64,000 nucleotides of DNA from an uncultured Lachnospiraceae bacterium (GTDB taxonomy: Bacteria; Bacillota; Clostridia; Lachnospirales; Lachnospiraceae), in assembly GCA_947652925.1 (NCBI GenBank), contig CANTEW010000001.1, positions 62,001-126,000 on the forward strand. The letters are read 5' to 3'. How positions within the stretch are numbered: the first letter of the stretch is position 1; the number at the start of each line of letters is the position of its first letter. The position numbers and the translations under genes were made by a program. The notes under the pieces were generated by a model. The model was not told where the DNA came from. It worked only from the letters and a program-made list of their open reading frames with translations, and did not search any database. This document shows positions 17,992 through 26,686 of this stretch, piece by piece.

Positions 17992-19485
17992 ATGCAAGAA
18001 CGAGAAAAATTTGGATCCAGACTGGGATTCATCCTGGTATCCGCCGGATGCGCCGTAGGCCTGGGGAATGTCTGGAAATTCCCCTATATGTGCGGAAAAT
18101 ACGGCGGCGCTGCTTTCATCCTCATCTATCTGATCTTCCTGGTCCTCCTGGGTTTTCCGATCATGGTCTGCGAATTCTCTGTAGGCCGGAGCAGCCAGAA
18201 AAGCTGCGCAGCCTCCTTCAGGGAACTGGAACCGCCGGGGAGCAGATGGCACAATTACAGTTACCTGGGGATCGCGGGAAATTATCTCCTGATGATGTTC
18301 TACACGGTGGTGGCCGGATGGATGCTCTATTACTGCTGCCGCAGCCTCACCGGGGAGTTTACCGGACAGTCCCTGACTGTGGATCAGGTCGCAGCAAAAT
18401 TCGGGGAGATGACCGGCTCGCCGGGGACCCTTATTTTCTGGATGGTCCTTGCCGTGGTGATCTCTTTCGGCATCTGCTCCCTGGGCGTACAGAAAGGGGT
18501 GGAGAAGATCACTAAGATCATGATGATCTGCCTGCTGGCTCTGATCGCGGTGCTGGCCGTCCACTCTGTGACCCTGCCCGGCGCAGGCGAAGGGCTCCGC
18601 TTCTATCTGATACCGGATTTCGAACGCATGATGGAACAGGGACTGGGCAACGTGGTCTTCGGCGCCATGTCCCAGGCGTTTTTCACACTGAGCATCGGTA
18701 TCGGGGCCCTGGCTATCTTCGGGAGTTATCTGGACAAAGACCGCTCTCTGTCCGGAGAAGCTGTGAGCATCGCATTGCTGGATACTCTCGTGGCGCTGCT
18801 GGCCGGCCTGATCATCATACCCGCATGTTTTTCCTATGGTATCGAACCTGGCTCCGGCCCCTCCCTGATATTCATCACTCTGCCCAATATCTTCAACCAG
18901 ATGGCCGGAGGGCGCGTCTGGGGGACTCTTTTCTTCCTGTTCCTTTCCTTCGCCGCCCTGTCAACGGTGGTGGCCGTGTTTGAGAATATCATCTCTTTCG
19001 CCATCGACCTATGGGGCTGGGAGAGAAAGAAAGCGGTCCTGGTCAACATCCTGCTGCTGATCCTGCTCTCCATGCCCTGTGCGCTGGGATTCAATATCCT
19101 GTCCGGCATACAGCCGCTGGGACCAGGGAGCGGGATCATGGATCTGGAGGATTTTCTCGTATCCAACAACATCCTCCCCATCGGATCTTTGATCTACCTG
19201 ATGTTCTGCACCACCCGCTACGGCTGGGGATGGGAAGATTTCATCCAGGAGGCGAACACCGGAAAGGGCATGCGGTTCCCGGCGGCAATGAAAGGTTATA
19301 TGACTTTCATCCTGCCGGCGATCGTACTCCTGATCTATCTGAAAGGCTATTGGGACATGTTCGCGGGACAGGGGACGGGATACCTTCTCCCATGGATGGC
19401 TGCCGCCGTCCTGTTCCTGGCCTTTACAGGCTGGTCCATCCTGGGCAGGGACCGCGACCAAAAAAAGAAAGGAAGTACAAAATGA
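17992..19485 (+). CDS. sodium-dependent amino-acid transporter (NSS family)
   Basis: A 497-residue neurotransmitter:sodium symporter homologue (LeuT fold) with about 11-12 membrane helices. TM1 carries the family hallmark SAGCAVGLGNVWKFPYMCGK with the unwound glycine region, and TM6/TM7 regions follow (AMSQAFFTLSIGIGALAIFG). Bacterial members import hydrophobic or aromatic amino acids, for example tryptophan by TnaT, with sodium. Its position directly after iorAB and before an aminotransferase suggests the imported amino acid feeds that enzyme pair. The start follows AAGGAGG by 7 bases. The stop overlaps the next start (ATGA). Confidence 0.94.
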   Translation: MQEREKFGSRLGFILVSAGCAVGLGNVWKFPYMCGKYGGAAFILIYLIFLVLLGFPIMVCEFSVGRSSQKSCAASFRELEPPGSRWHNYSYLGIAGNYLLMMFYTVVAGWMLYYCCRSLTGEFTGQSLTVDQVAAKFGEMTGSPGTLIFWMVLAVVISFGICSLGVQKGVEKITKIMMICLLALIAVLAVHSVTLPGAGEGLRFYLIPDFERMMEQGLGNVVFGAMSQAFFTLSIGIGALAIFGSYLDKDRSLSGEAVSIALLDTLVALLAGLIIIPACFSYGIEPGSGPSLIFITLPNIFNQMAGGRVWGTLFFLFLSFAALSTVVAVFENIISFAIDLWGWERKKAVLVNILLLILLSMPCALGFNILSGIQPLGPGSGIMDLEDFLVSNNILPIGSLIYLMFCTTRYGWGWEDFIQEANTGKGMRFPAAMKGYMTFILPAIVLLIYLKGYWDMFAGQGTGYLLPWMAAAVLFLAFTGWSILGRDRDQKKKGSTK

Positions 19486-19925
19486 TCTTACCTTATATCA
19501 TGTTCAATGGCGTATGCCGGGAAGCCCTGGACTATTATCAGAAGATCTTCGGCTGCCCTGTAAAGATGGTACAAACTTATGGAGACTACGTACCGGAAGG
19601 ACTGGAAGACATCCCGCCCGGCCTGGACCGATGGATCCTGCATGCCGAGATGGATCTATATGGGACCACAGCCTGGTTTGCCGACGAGGCCGCAGATCCG
19701 ATACACAACGGCGACAATATACGGCTGACCGTCACTGTACCCGCCAGGGAGGATGCGCAGAAAATATACGACCGTTTTAATACCAGCGGGGCTTTGCGCA
19801 TCGTCCTGCCGCCCACAGAAACTTTCTACAGCACCTTCCATGCTGAGATATTTGATAAATATGGGATCGGATGGAACATCGTAGCAGAAGAGGCACCCTG
19901 CTGCTCTTCATCTATGATGATATAA
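19482..19925 (+). CDS. VOC-family (PhnB/glyoxalase-like) protein
   Basis: A 147-residue vicinal-oxygen-chelate protein of the PhnB/DUF1338-like type. It has paired beta-alpha-beta-beta-beta units: LPYIMFNGVCREALDYYQKI opens the first and NIRLTVTVPAREDAQKIYDRF the second, ending with DKYGIGWNIV. The ATG overlaps the transporter stop by ATGA, indicating translational coupling. Such proteins are often of unknown function (isomerase, lyase or sequestration); no catalytic assignment is possible from sequence. Position in the operon hints at handling an aromatic-acid-related metabolite, but this is speculation. Confidence 0.85.
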   Translation: MILPYIMFNGVCREALDYYQKIFGCPVKMVQTYGDYVPEGLEDIPPGLDRWILHAEMDLYGTTAWFADEAADPIHNGDNIRLTVTVPAREDAQKIYDRFNTSGALRIVLPPTETFYSTFHAEIFDKYGIGWNIVAEEAPCCSSSMMI

Positions 19926-19956
19926 ATGACACCGGTCTGATCAAGGAGGAAGATCT

Positions 19957-21156
19957 ATGATATCAGATAAAATGAAATACTTTGTCCAGAACAATTCCGC
20001 CCTCCGTGTGATGTTTGAGGAGGGGAACAGGCTCCGTGCAAAATACGGCGCGGACAAAGTATATGATTTCAGCCTGGGGAACCCCAATGTCCCCGCACCC
20101 CGAGAAGTAAAACAGGCCATCATCGACGTGGTAAATGAAGAAGATCCAGTGATCTTGCACGGCTATATGAACAACGCAGGTTTCGAGGATGTCCGTCAGA
20201 CCATCGCAGAGTCTTTAAACCGGCGTTTCGGTACAAATTTCCAGTTCAAGAATCTGATCATGACCGTAGGAGCCGCCAGCGGCCTGAACGTGATCTTAAA
20301 GACGCTCCTCAACCCAGGCGATGAAGTGATCGTATTCGCCCCCTATTTTCTGGAATACGGTTCCTATGTGAACAATTTTGACGGAAAACTGGTGGAGATC
20401 CCACCGGACACTTCCACTTTCCAGCCAGATCTGGAAAAACTTGAAAAGAAGATCACACCCGGCACAAAAGCCGTGATCGTCAACACCCCCCACAACCCCA
20501 CCGGCGTTGTCTACTCGGAAGAGACGATCAAAAAACTGGCGGCTATCCTGGAAGCCAAACAGAGAGAATACCAGACGGCGATCTACCTGATCTCCGACGA
20601 GCCTTACCGCGAACTGGTCTATGACGGCGTGGAAGTCCCCTTCCTGACAAAATATTATGCCAACACGGTCGTGGCTTATTCCTACAGCAAATCCCTCTCC
20701 CTCCCAGGAGAACGCATCGGCTATCTGGTGATCCCTGACGAGGCGGACGGCAGCGAAGAGATGGTCGTAGCGGCGGGTATCGCAAACCGCATCACCGGAT
20801 CTGTGAACGCTCCCTCCCTCCAGCAGAAAGTGATCGCGCGCTGTGTGGACGCGCGCTCAGACATTTCCTATTACGATAAGAACCGGACGACTCTCTATGA
20901 GGGACTGAAAGAATGCGGCCTGGAATGCATCAAACCCCAGGGAGCCTTCTACCTGTTTGTCAAGTCCCCCGTCGAAGACGAGAAGAGCTTCTGTGAAGCG
21001 GCACGGGAATACAATATACTCATGGTGCCGGGCAGCTCCTTCGCCTGCCCCGGGTATGTACGCCTCTCCTACTGCGTATCCTATGAGACGATCGTCAATT
21101 CCCTTCCTGTGTTCCGGGAACTGATGAAAGGATACCAGACAGATGCAGACATATGA
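19957..21156 (+). CDS. class I/II PLP-dependent aminotransferase
   Basis: A 399-residue fold-type I aminotransferase. The pyridoxal-phosphate lysine lies in AYSYSKSLSLPGERIGYL. Supporting motifs are NTPHNPTGVVYSEE (the Asn/Pro substrate region) and YLISDEPYRELVYDG (the Asp that holds the pyridine nitrogen), and a C-terminal VRLSYCVSYETI with the carboxylate-binding Arg. Its neighbours IorAB and an NSS transporter make an aromatic amino acid the most economical substrate: it would yield the aryl-pyruvate that IorAB oxidises. An aspartate or alanine role cannot be excluded. AAGGAGG precedes the ATG; its end overlaps the next gene by 14 bases. Confidence 0.93.
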   Translation: MISDKMKYFVQNNSALRVMFEEGNRLRAKYGADKVYDFSLGNPNVPAPREVKQAIIDVVNEEDPVILHGYMNNAGFEDVRQTIAESLNRRFGTNFQFKNLIMTVGAASGLNVILKTLLNPGDEVIVFAPYFLEYGSYVNNFDGKLVEIPPDTSTFQPDLEKLEKKITPGTKAVIVNTPHNPTGVVYSEETIKKLAAILEAKQREYQTAIYLISDEPYRELVYDGVEVPFLTKYYANTVVAYSYSKSLSLPGERIGYLVIPDEADGSEEMVVAAGIANRITGSVNAPSLQQKVIARCVDARSDISYYDKNRTTLYEGLKECGLECIKPQGAFYLFVKSPVEDEKSFCEAAREYNILMVPGSSFACPGYVRLSYCVSYETIVNSLPVFRELMKGYQTDADI

Positions 21157-21655
21157 ACAAAATATCGCCGCGCTCTCCATAGCCATGATAAGATATTTTA
21201 AGGACGATCCCCGCCGTATCCAGCATTTCCTCAAAGTACACACCCTGGCCCGACTGATCGGCCAGGGTGAACACCTGGATACGGAGACACAGTTCACACT
21301 GGAAGCTGCCGCTCTGGTCCACGACATCGGGATCAAACGGGCAGAAGAAAAATACGGAAGATGCGACGGAAGACTACAGGAACAGGAAGGCCCGCCCGAA
21401 GCAGAAAAGCTGCTGAAAGCTCTGGGGCTTGACGATAGGATCACGGAAAGGATCCGTTATCTGGTAGGGCATCACCACACATATAGAGAGATACACGGGG
21501 ATGACTACAGGATACTGGTAGAGGCAGACTTCCTGGTCAATCTATATGAAGACCAGTCCGACGCTCCTGCGATAAGATCCGTTTACCAGAAGATCTTTGT
21601 CACAGAGACAGGAAAAGAGCTTTTTCAGATGATGTACGGAGGCAGACTGTTATGA
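21143..21655 (+). CDS. HD-domain hydrolase-like protein
   Basis: A 170-residue HD-superfamily protein. Metal ligands are visible: an early histidine (IQHFLKVHTLARLIG), the HD pair (LVHDIGIKRAEEKYG), later LVGHHHTYREIHGDDYRILVE and the closing aspartate in ADFLVNLYE. Members hydrolyse phosphomonoesters or phosphodiesters, often of nucleotides; the substrate is unknown. The start overlaps the aminotransferase end by 14 bases, and its stop overlaps the next gene's start (TATGA), so it belongs to the same operon. No signal peptide or membrane segment is present, so it is cytosolic. Confidence 0.88.
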   Translation: MQTYEQNIAALSIAMIRYFKDDPRRIQHFLKVHTLARLIGQGEHLDTETQFTLEAAALVHDIGIKRAEEKYGRCDGRLQEQEGPPEAEKLLKALGLDDRITERIRYLVGHHHTYREIHGDDYRILVEADFLVNLYEDQSDAPAIRSVYQKIFVTETGKELFQMMYGGRLL

Positions 21656-22167
21656 AAGTATTGATCGTGGTAGATATGCAGAATGACTTTATCGACGGAG
21701 CATTGGGAACACGGGAAGCGCAGGCGGCTCTCCCCCGTGTGATCGATAAGGTAAAAGGATATGACGGACGGATCGTATTCACCAGGGATACACATGGAGA
21801 GGATTACCTGAAGACCCAGGAAGGACGGAGACTCCCGGTAAAACATTGTATACGCGGCACCGACGGTTGGCAGATCCATGCGGCGCTCCGCCCATACTGC
21901 ACAGAACCCCCTGTGGATAAAGGTTCCTTCGGCAGCATAGCGTTGGGAGAGCAGATGATACAATGGGATGAGAAGGAGAAGATCCACTCTATCGAATTGA
22001 TCGGGCTGTGTACCGATATCTGCGTGATCTCCAATGCCATGATATTAAAAGCCGCTCTCCCGGAAGCCGAGATCCGCGTGGACAGCACATGCTGCGCAGG
22101 TGTGACCCCAGAGAGCCATCTACGGGCGTTAAAGGCTATGGAGGCGTGCCAGATCGCCGTCAGATAG
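21652..22167 (+). CDS. isochorismatase-family cysteine hydrolase (nicotinamidase-like)
   Basis: A 171-residue hydrolase of the PncA/isochorismatase fold. The catalytic triad can be read as Asp in VVDMQNDFIDGALG, Lys in PVDKGSFGS and Cys in LCTDICVISNAM. The DMQNDF opening and cis-peptide region TDICV are typical of nicotinamidases, which convert nicotinamide to nicotinate. If so, it would feed PncB at 58.7-60.2 kb. Other amidases in the family look the same at this level. It is the last gene of the ior operon, overlapping the HD gene by 4 bases. Confidence 0.85.
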   Translation: MKVLIVVDMQNDFIDGALGTREAQAALPRVIDKVKGYDGRIVFTRDTHGEDYLKTQEGRRLPVKHCIRGTDGWQIHAALRPYCTEPPVDKGSFGSIALGEQMIQWDEKEKIHSIELIGLCTDICVISNAMILKAALPEAEIRVDSTCCAGVTPESHLRALKAMEACQIAVR

Positions 22168-22237
22168 ATCTGTGGGGGAAATATCCGGGATCTTACGCCT
22201 AAAAATCAAAAATTTACCTTTTATTAAGACTAGGATA

Positions 22238-22246
22238 TGGTATAAT
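22238..22246 (+). promoter_or_regulatory. extended -10 promoter of fba
   Basis: TGG immediately precedes TATAAT (22241-22246), the TGn extended -10 form. The -35 region 17 bases upstream is only CTTTTA. The aldolase ATG lies about 70 bases downstream. Confidence 0.7.
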
Positions 22247-22316
22247 ATTAAAGTATCTTGGACGCAACGCGATAAAGTAACATACAGTATTTTTTAAGGA
22301 AAGGAAGTTGAAGATC

Positions 22317-23252
22317 ATGCCATTAGTCACAACTACTGAAATGTTTAAGAAAGCTTATGAAGGCGGTTACGCCATCGGCGCTTTCAATGTAAACAATATG
22401 GAGATCGTACAGGGGATCACCGAAGCCGCCGGCGAACTGAACGCCCCCCTGATCCTGCAGGTCTCCAAAGGAGCCAGAGCTTATGCCAACCACACATATC
22501 TGGTCAAACTCGTAGAGGCCGCGCTCATCGAAAATGATATCCCCATCGCCCTGCATCTGGATCACGGCCCTGACTTTGCCACCTGTAAATCCTGCATCGA
22601 CGGCGGATTTACATCTGTCATGATCGACGGTTCCCACTATGACTTTGAAAAAAATATAGAAGTGACCAAGGAAGTTGTGGAATATGCCCACTCTAAAGGC
22701 GTTGTGGTAGAGGCTGAACTTGGACAGCTGGCCGGTATTGAAGACGATGTAAATGTATCTGCCGACGACGCGCAGTACACACAGCCCGACCAGGTAGAAG
22801 AATTTGTGGATAAGACAGGTGTGGACTCCCTGGCGATCGCCATCGGTACAAGCCATGGCGCGTTCAAATTCAAACCAGGCCAGAAGCCCCAGCTGCGTTT
22901 TGATATCTTAGATGAGATCAGCAAACGTATCCCTAACTTCCCCATCGTCCTGCACGGTGCGTCTTCTGTATCCCAGGAATACGTGAAGATCATCCAGGAA
23001 CACGGCGGGAACCTGGCCGACGCCATCGGCATCCCAGAAGATATGCTCCGTCAGGCCGCCCGTTCTGCCGTGTGCAAGATCAACATCGACTCTGACCTGC
23101 GTCTGGCTATGACCGCCGGTATCCGTGAAGTGATGTGGACAAACCCGGCCGCATTTGACCCAAGGGAATACCTGAAAGTGGGCCGTGCCAACGTGAAAGC
23201 AGTCGTTGCCCATAAGATCAAAGAAGTACTTGGATGTGACGGAAAAGCCTGA
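22317..23252 (+). CDS. fba: class II fructose-bisphosphate aldolase
   Basis: A 311-residue zinc-dependent aldolase (GatY/KbaY/Fba family) that cleaves fructose 1,6-bisphosphate to two triose phosphates in glycolysis. The zinc-binding motif HLDHGPDF follows the substrate-side block YAIGAFNVNNMEIVQGI. VVEAELGQLAG and the glycine-rich IGTSHGAFKF and VLHGASSVSQEY loops complete the active site. The ATG at 22317 is preferred over an in-frame TTG at 22308 that overlaps the GGAAG ribosome site. It is monocistronic, with its own extended -10 promoter and a strong terminator. Related tagatose-bisphosphate aldolases look similar, but this size and context favour Fba. Confidence 0.94.
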   Translation: MPLVTTTEMFKKAYEGGYAIGAFNVNNMEIVQGITEAAGELNAPLILQVSKGARAYANHTYLVKLVEAALIENDIPIALHLDHGPDFATCKSCIDGGFTSVMIDGSHYDFEKNIEVTKEVVEYAHSKGVVVEAELGQLAGIEDDVNVSADDAQYTQPDQVEEFVDKTGVDSLAIAIGTSHGAFKFKPGQKPQLRFDILDEISKRIPNFPIVLHGASSVSQEYVKIIQEHGGNLADAIGIPEDMLRQAARSAVCKINIDSDLRLAMTAGIREVMWTNPAAFDPREYLKVGRANVKAVVAHKIKEVLGCDGKA

Positions 23253-23266
23253 TCTTCCACCCATAG

Positions 23267-23314
23267 ATACCCCGTACATATGTGATCTTGACATATGTAC
23301 GGGGGTATTTTTTT
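23267..23314. terminator. bidirectional intrinsic terminator between fba and ptsI
   Basis: A stem of about 17 bp, ATACCCCGTACATATGT with ACATATGTACGGGG(G)TAT, has a 7-base loop and is followed by seven T on the plus strand. On the minus strand the same hairpin lies past the end of the convergent ptsI gene. Confidence 0.92.
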
Positions 23315-23334
23315 CATCGCAAAAGAAAACTCCG

Positions 23335-24957
23335 TCAGATCTTCATCCCCCTGACAGCCCTGCGTATCTCCAGCACCATAGAAGGCGCCACGGAGAGACC
23401 ATCCACACCCATCCGGATAAACCTTTCTGTCAGTGCCAGATCTGCCCCTGCTTCTCCACAGATGTCTACCCATATCCCATGTTCATGGGCATTTTCCACC
23501 ACCATCCGGATCATCCGCAGGACCGCCTCGTGATGGGGATCATAGAGATCCTCCAATCTTTCATTTTGTCTGTCTATGGCCAGCGTGTATTGGGTAAGAT
23601 CGTTTGTGCCGATACTGAAGAAATCCACCATCTCCGCCAATCGATCGCTGATCATAGCAGCGGCCGGTGTCTCGATCATGATGCCCTGCTCTGGATCTTT
23701 ATAGGGGATCCCCGCCTTATCCAACCCCTCCTGTACCTCTTTTAGGATCCTCTGGATCTGCCTGACCTCTCCTGCAGAGATGATCATGGGATACAGCACA
23801 GAGATATTTCCATATACTGCCGCCCTGCACAGTGCCCGCAGCTGTGTCTTGAAGATATCCGGCTGTTTTAAGCAGATACGGATCGCGCGGTATCCCATGG
23901 CGGGATTGGCTTCCTTTCCCAGATCGAGATAGTCCGCCTGTTTATCCGCCCCCAGATCCAGCGTGCGGATGATCACCTTTTTTCCCCCCATCGCCTGCGC
24001 CACTTTTTTATATACCTGGAACTGTTCTTCTTCCGTTGGGAAGGTATCCCGTCCCAGATATAAGGATTCACTGCGGAACAGGCCGATGCCTCCTGCATCA
24101 CTGTCGAGGACAGCCCCCACATCGCTCAAACTGCCGATATTTGCATAGATATGGATCTTTTTCCCGTCTAAGGTCACATTCTCTTTTCCTTTGAGAGATC
24201 CCAAGAGCTGCGTCCTCTCCTGCTCCTCTTTGATCTTCTCCTTCGCCCTCTCGCAAATTTTCTCATCCGGTCCAAAGACTACAGTCCCCTCAAGACCATC
24301 CACCACCGCCAGCATCCCCGTATGGATCTCTTCCAGGTCCACAGGCACCTGGACCAATGCAGGGATACCCATCATACGGGCCAGGATGGATGTATGGGAG
24401 TTGGCGGAACCATGCACGGTCACAAGAGCAAGCACTTTCTCCCTGTCCATCTGTACCGTCTCACTGGGGCTCAGGTCATCCGCCACAAGGATCACTGGTG
24501 TCCTGGGGGACAGCTCCCCTCCTGCCCTGCCCTCCAAGATCCTGATCAGTACGTTTGCGATATCTTCTATATCCGCCGCTCTCGCCCTCATGTGCGGGTC
24601 ATCCATCTGGGCAAACATCTCTGAGAGTTTGTCTCTGGTCACAGCGACAGCATATCCTGCATTGACCTTCTGCGTCCGGATCATATCCAGGACCGGATCG
24701 AGAAATCCCTCATCCTCCAGGATCAACTGGTACACGTTAAATACAGCGGCACTCTCCTCCCCCGCCTCTTTCCGCGCCGTCTCATAAGACCTCTGCATCT
24801 GTCCTCTTGCCTGTATGACAGCCATCCTGACCTTCCCTATCTCTGCATCCACATCAGAGATCTTCTTGCGGCTTACCTGATCGTCATGCTTTCTGTATAC
24901 CTCTATGCGCCCCAATGCAATGCCTTTATATACAGATCTCCCTGGATACTGCATCAT
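23335..24957 (-). CDS. ptsI: PTS enzyme I (phosphoenolpyruvate-protein phosphotransferase)
   Basis: A 540-residue enzyme I that takes phosphate from PEP and passes it to HPr, the general start of PTS sugar uptake. The swivelling domain histidine is in TVHGSANSHTSILARMMG; the usual GGxTSH is here GSANSH. The PEP-binding TIM barrel shows IGLFRSESLYLGRD, IIRTLDLGADKQADYL, LYPMIISAGEV and the active-site cysteine in VDICGEAGADLAL, where family members have CGEMAGD. There is no GAF domain, so this is PtsI rather than the nitrogen-PTS PtsP. GGAGGAGA precedes the ATG pair. HPr is not encoded nearby. Confidence 0.93.
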   Translation of the reverse strand: MMQYPGRSVYKGIALGRIEVYRKHDDQVSRKKISDVDAEIGKVRMAVIQARGQMQRSYETARKEAGEESAAVFNVYQLILEDEGFLDPVLDMIRTQKVNAGYAVAVTRDKLSEMFAQMDDPHMRARAADIEDIANVLIRILEGRAGGELSPRTPVILVADDLSPSETVQMDREKVLALVTVHGSANSHTSILARMMGIPALVQVPVDLEEIHTGMLAVVDGLEGTVVFGPDEKICERAKEKIKEEQERTQLLGSLKGKENVTLDGKKIHIYANIGSLSDVGAVLDSDAGGIGLFRSESLYLGRDTFPTEEEQFQVYKKVAQAMGGKKVIIRTLDLGADKQADYLDLGKEANPAMGYRAIRICLKQPDIFKTQLRALCRAAVYGNISVLYPMIISAGEVRQIQRILKEVQEGLDKAGIPYKDPEQGIMIETPAAAMISDRLAEMVDFFSIGTNDLTQYTLAIDRQNERLEDLYDPHHEAVLRMIRMVVENAHEHGIWVDICGEAGADLALTERFIRMGVDGLSVAPSMVLEIRRAVRGMKI

Positions 24958-25048
24958 ATCTCTCCTCCACCTCCCTGTCCTGATACTGATTTCTTCCCAT
25001 TATAGCACAACAGACGCCAAACATCTTACAAAATCTTTTCTCAGATCA

Positions 25049-25077
25049 TTGACTTTACAGCAAAAACCAGTTATAAT
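25049..25077 (+). promoter_or_regulatory. sigma-A promoter of the SRP RNA gene
   Basis: TTGACT (25049-25054), a 17-base spacer and TATAAT (25072-25077). Predicted transcription starts at about 25084, where the RNA's 5' pairing arm begins. Confidence 0.88.
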
Positions 25078-25083
25078 AAAAGT

Positions 25084-25344
25084 CCGTGCAGCCGGGGAGT
25101 TAGCGGTGCCCTCTACCTGCGATCCGCTACAGCAGGGGTGATGCCAATCTGAGGACTTCTATTGTGGAGCTGCCTTCTATAAGCGGCGTTGACGTCTGGG
25201 TCTTACGCAACAGGACTTTGTGAACCGTGTCAGGCCAGGAATGGAGCAGCACTAAGCAAAACCTCCTGTGTGCCGTAAGGGTGCCTGGGCTGAGTTGGCT
25301 GTAGGAGTAACGTCTGTGATAGTCTTTCGAGGTGCGGCGCACGG
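25084..25344 (+). ncRNA. ffs: signal recognition particle RNA, large Gram-positive type
   Basis: About 261 bases. The 5' arm CCGTGC pairs with GCACGG at the 3' end, closing the molecule. The Alu-like 5' domain is present (GCCGGGGAGTTAGCGGTGCC and the pairing CTGCGATCCGC/GCAGGGG region). The conserved apical domain IV is GTGTCAGGCCAGGAATGG followed by AGCAGCACTAAGC, close to the universal GTCAGG..GGAAGG..AGCAGC pattern bound by Ffh. It guides ribosomes making membrane and secreted proteins to the translocon. A weak CCCGC/GCGGG hairpin near 25381-25410 may end the transcript. Confidence 0.93.
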
Positions 25345-25437
25345 GATAAAAGAAAAATCCATACATTGATACAAGACCGGCCCGCAGAGGAAATGTTCCC
25401 TTTTAGCGGGCTTATCATATACTATCATAAATACGAT

Positions 25438-25475
25438 CGACTTTTGTTCATGGTGATGTCTGCATACGCAGACGT
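25438..25475 (-). repeat. partial copy (head) of the hairpin-rich element
   Basis: Read on the minus strand: the hairpin ACGTCTGC-gtat-GCAGACAT, then CACCATGAACAAAAGTC. This matches the first hairpin and the following ACCATGAATGAAAGTC of the element at 61197-61368. The rest has decayed. It lies between the SRP RNA gene and the C39-like peptidase gene. Confidence 0.55.
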
Positions 25476-25509
25476 TTCAGTCACTTAACACCGACAGGAG
25501 AGATGATCC

Positions 25510-26637
25510 ATGGAAAACAAAAAAAGATTTATCATGAAATCTGCAGTGACTGTCTGTCTCTTAGCCGTTCTATCCATGGAAGGGCTTTATTTGTATTGCC
25601 ACTATGTAGAGCATACCAGCGTACTCCAGTTTGCATCAAAGAAGCTGGACGCGGCACAGGAATGGTTCGCCCACAGCGGCACACAGATGGCCAATGCCCA
25701 GCCGCCCTCCCGCAAAGGGGATCTGACATCATCCTCTGCCGCACCAGCACCGATCATACACCAGACAGCTGGATATGCGGTCCAACAGATGATAGAGGAG
25801 AACGGCTTTATGATCCCAGAGACCAGTCCCGCATCTCTCTCATCCAATGTCCCAGCGGCCCAAGACACGACAACCACCCCCACACCGCTGGAAGAGAGTA
25901 CAGAAAAAATAAAAAAAGCCAAAACAAAAAAGGTCAAAAAAACGAAAACCTCTCCCACCCCCACAGAGACAGACGCACCCCTGGCGGAAGACACAGCAAC
26001 GATCCAGGACCTGATCAAACGCCAGGAAAAGGATGGGTATTCCCAGAATACCGACCCCCATATCCAATTGGCGGCCGAATCCATCCTCCAGTATCCGGAA
26101 CTGCCCACAGGCTGTGAAGTCACTTCCCTGACCATGGCCCTGCGCTTCGCCGGATACGATGTATCCAAGGAAGAACTGGCCGATCAGTATCTGGAAAAGA
26201 CCTCCCCCGGGACCGTCAGCTATAAGACCGCTTTCTGGGGCGATCCGCGGCAGGCTGAGTCTTTCGGCTGCTACGCCCCTGTGATCGTCAATGCCGCCAA
26301 CAGATACCTGACCGCCCAGGGGAGCGGCCAACGGGCCTATGATCTGACAGGGACCCCCTTAGACGATATCCTGATGGAGATCCGCATGGGTTTCCCTGTG
26401 ATCGTATGGGGATCCATGTACATCAATGAAGAGATCATCTTCTCCTACGGCTGGGAGATCGAAGGGGAGACCGTGACCTGGCCCTCCAACGAACACTGTA
26501 TGCTGCTGATCGGATTCGACACTGAAAACAACAGCGTCATTGTATGCGATCCCCTGGAAGGGATCGTCAGCTATGACAAAAACGCTTTCCAGCATCACTA
26601 TGATACCCTGGAACAGCAGGCGATCTTGATCTATTAA
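25510..26637 (+). CDS. membrane-anchored C39-like peptidase
   Basis: A 375-residue protein of the C39_2 papain-like family. One N-terminal hydrophobic segment (about residues 12-30) serves as signal or anchor. A long Pro/Thr/Lys-rich linker spans 60-160, including a lysine-rich patch near 133-148. The catalytic domain is 180-375: Cys202 in LPTGCEVTSLTM, His329 in NEHCMLLIGFD and Asp347 in VCDPLEG, the expected triad. It probably acts outside the cell on wall-associated or secreted peptides. GGAGAGATGATCC precedes the ATG. It is monocistronic, ending in a bidirectional terminator. Confidence 0.9.
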   Translation: MENKKRFIMKSAVTVCLLAVLSMEGLYLYCHYVEHTSVLQFASKKLDAAQEWFAHSGTQMANAQPPSRKGDLTSSSAAPAPIIHQTAGYAVQQMIEENGFMIPETSPASLSSNVPAAQDTTTTPTPLEESTEKIKKAKTKKVKKTKTSPTPTETDAPLAEDTATIQDLIKRQEKDGYSQNTDPHIQLAAESILQYPELPTGCEVTSLTMALRFAGYDVSKEELADQYLEKTSPGTVSYKTAFWGDPRQAESFGCYAPVIVNAANRYLTAQGSGQRAYDLTGTPLDDILMEIRMGFPVIVWGSMYINEEIIFSYGWEIEGETVTWPSNEHCMLLIGFDTENNSVIVCDPLEGIVSYDKNAFQHHYDTLEQQAILIY

Positions 26638-26638
26638 A

Positions 26639-26686
26639 AGAGAGCAGGCACCCGTTTTAACGCGGATGCCTGCTCTCTTTTCTCCT
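26639..26686. terminator. bidirectional intrinsic terminator
   Basis: AAGAGAGCAGGCACCCG pairs with CGGATGCCTGCTCTCTT (one bulge) around the loop TTTTAACG. A-rich on the left and T-rich on the right, it can end both the C39-like peptidase transcript and the convergent yfhO transcript. The yfhO stop codon lies inside the loop. Confidence 0.92.
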
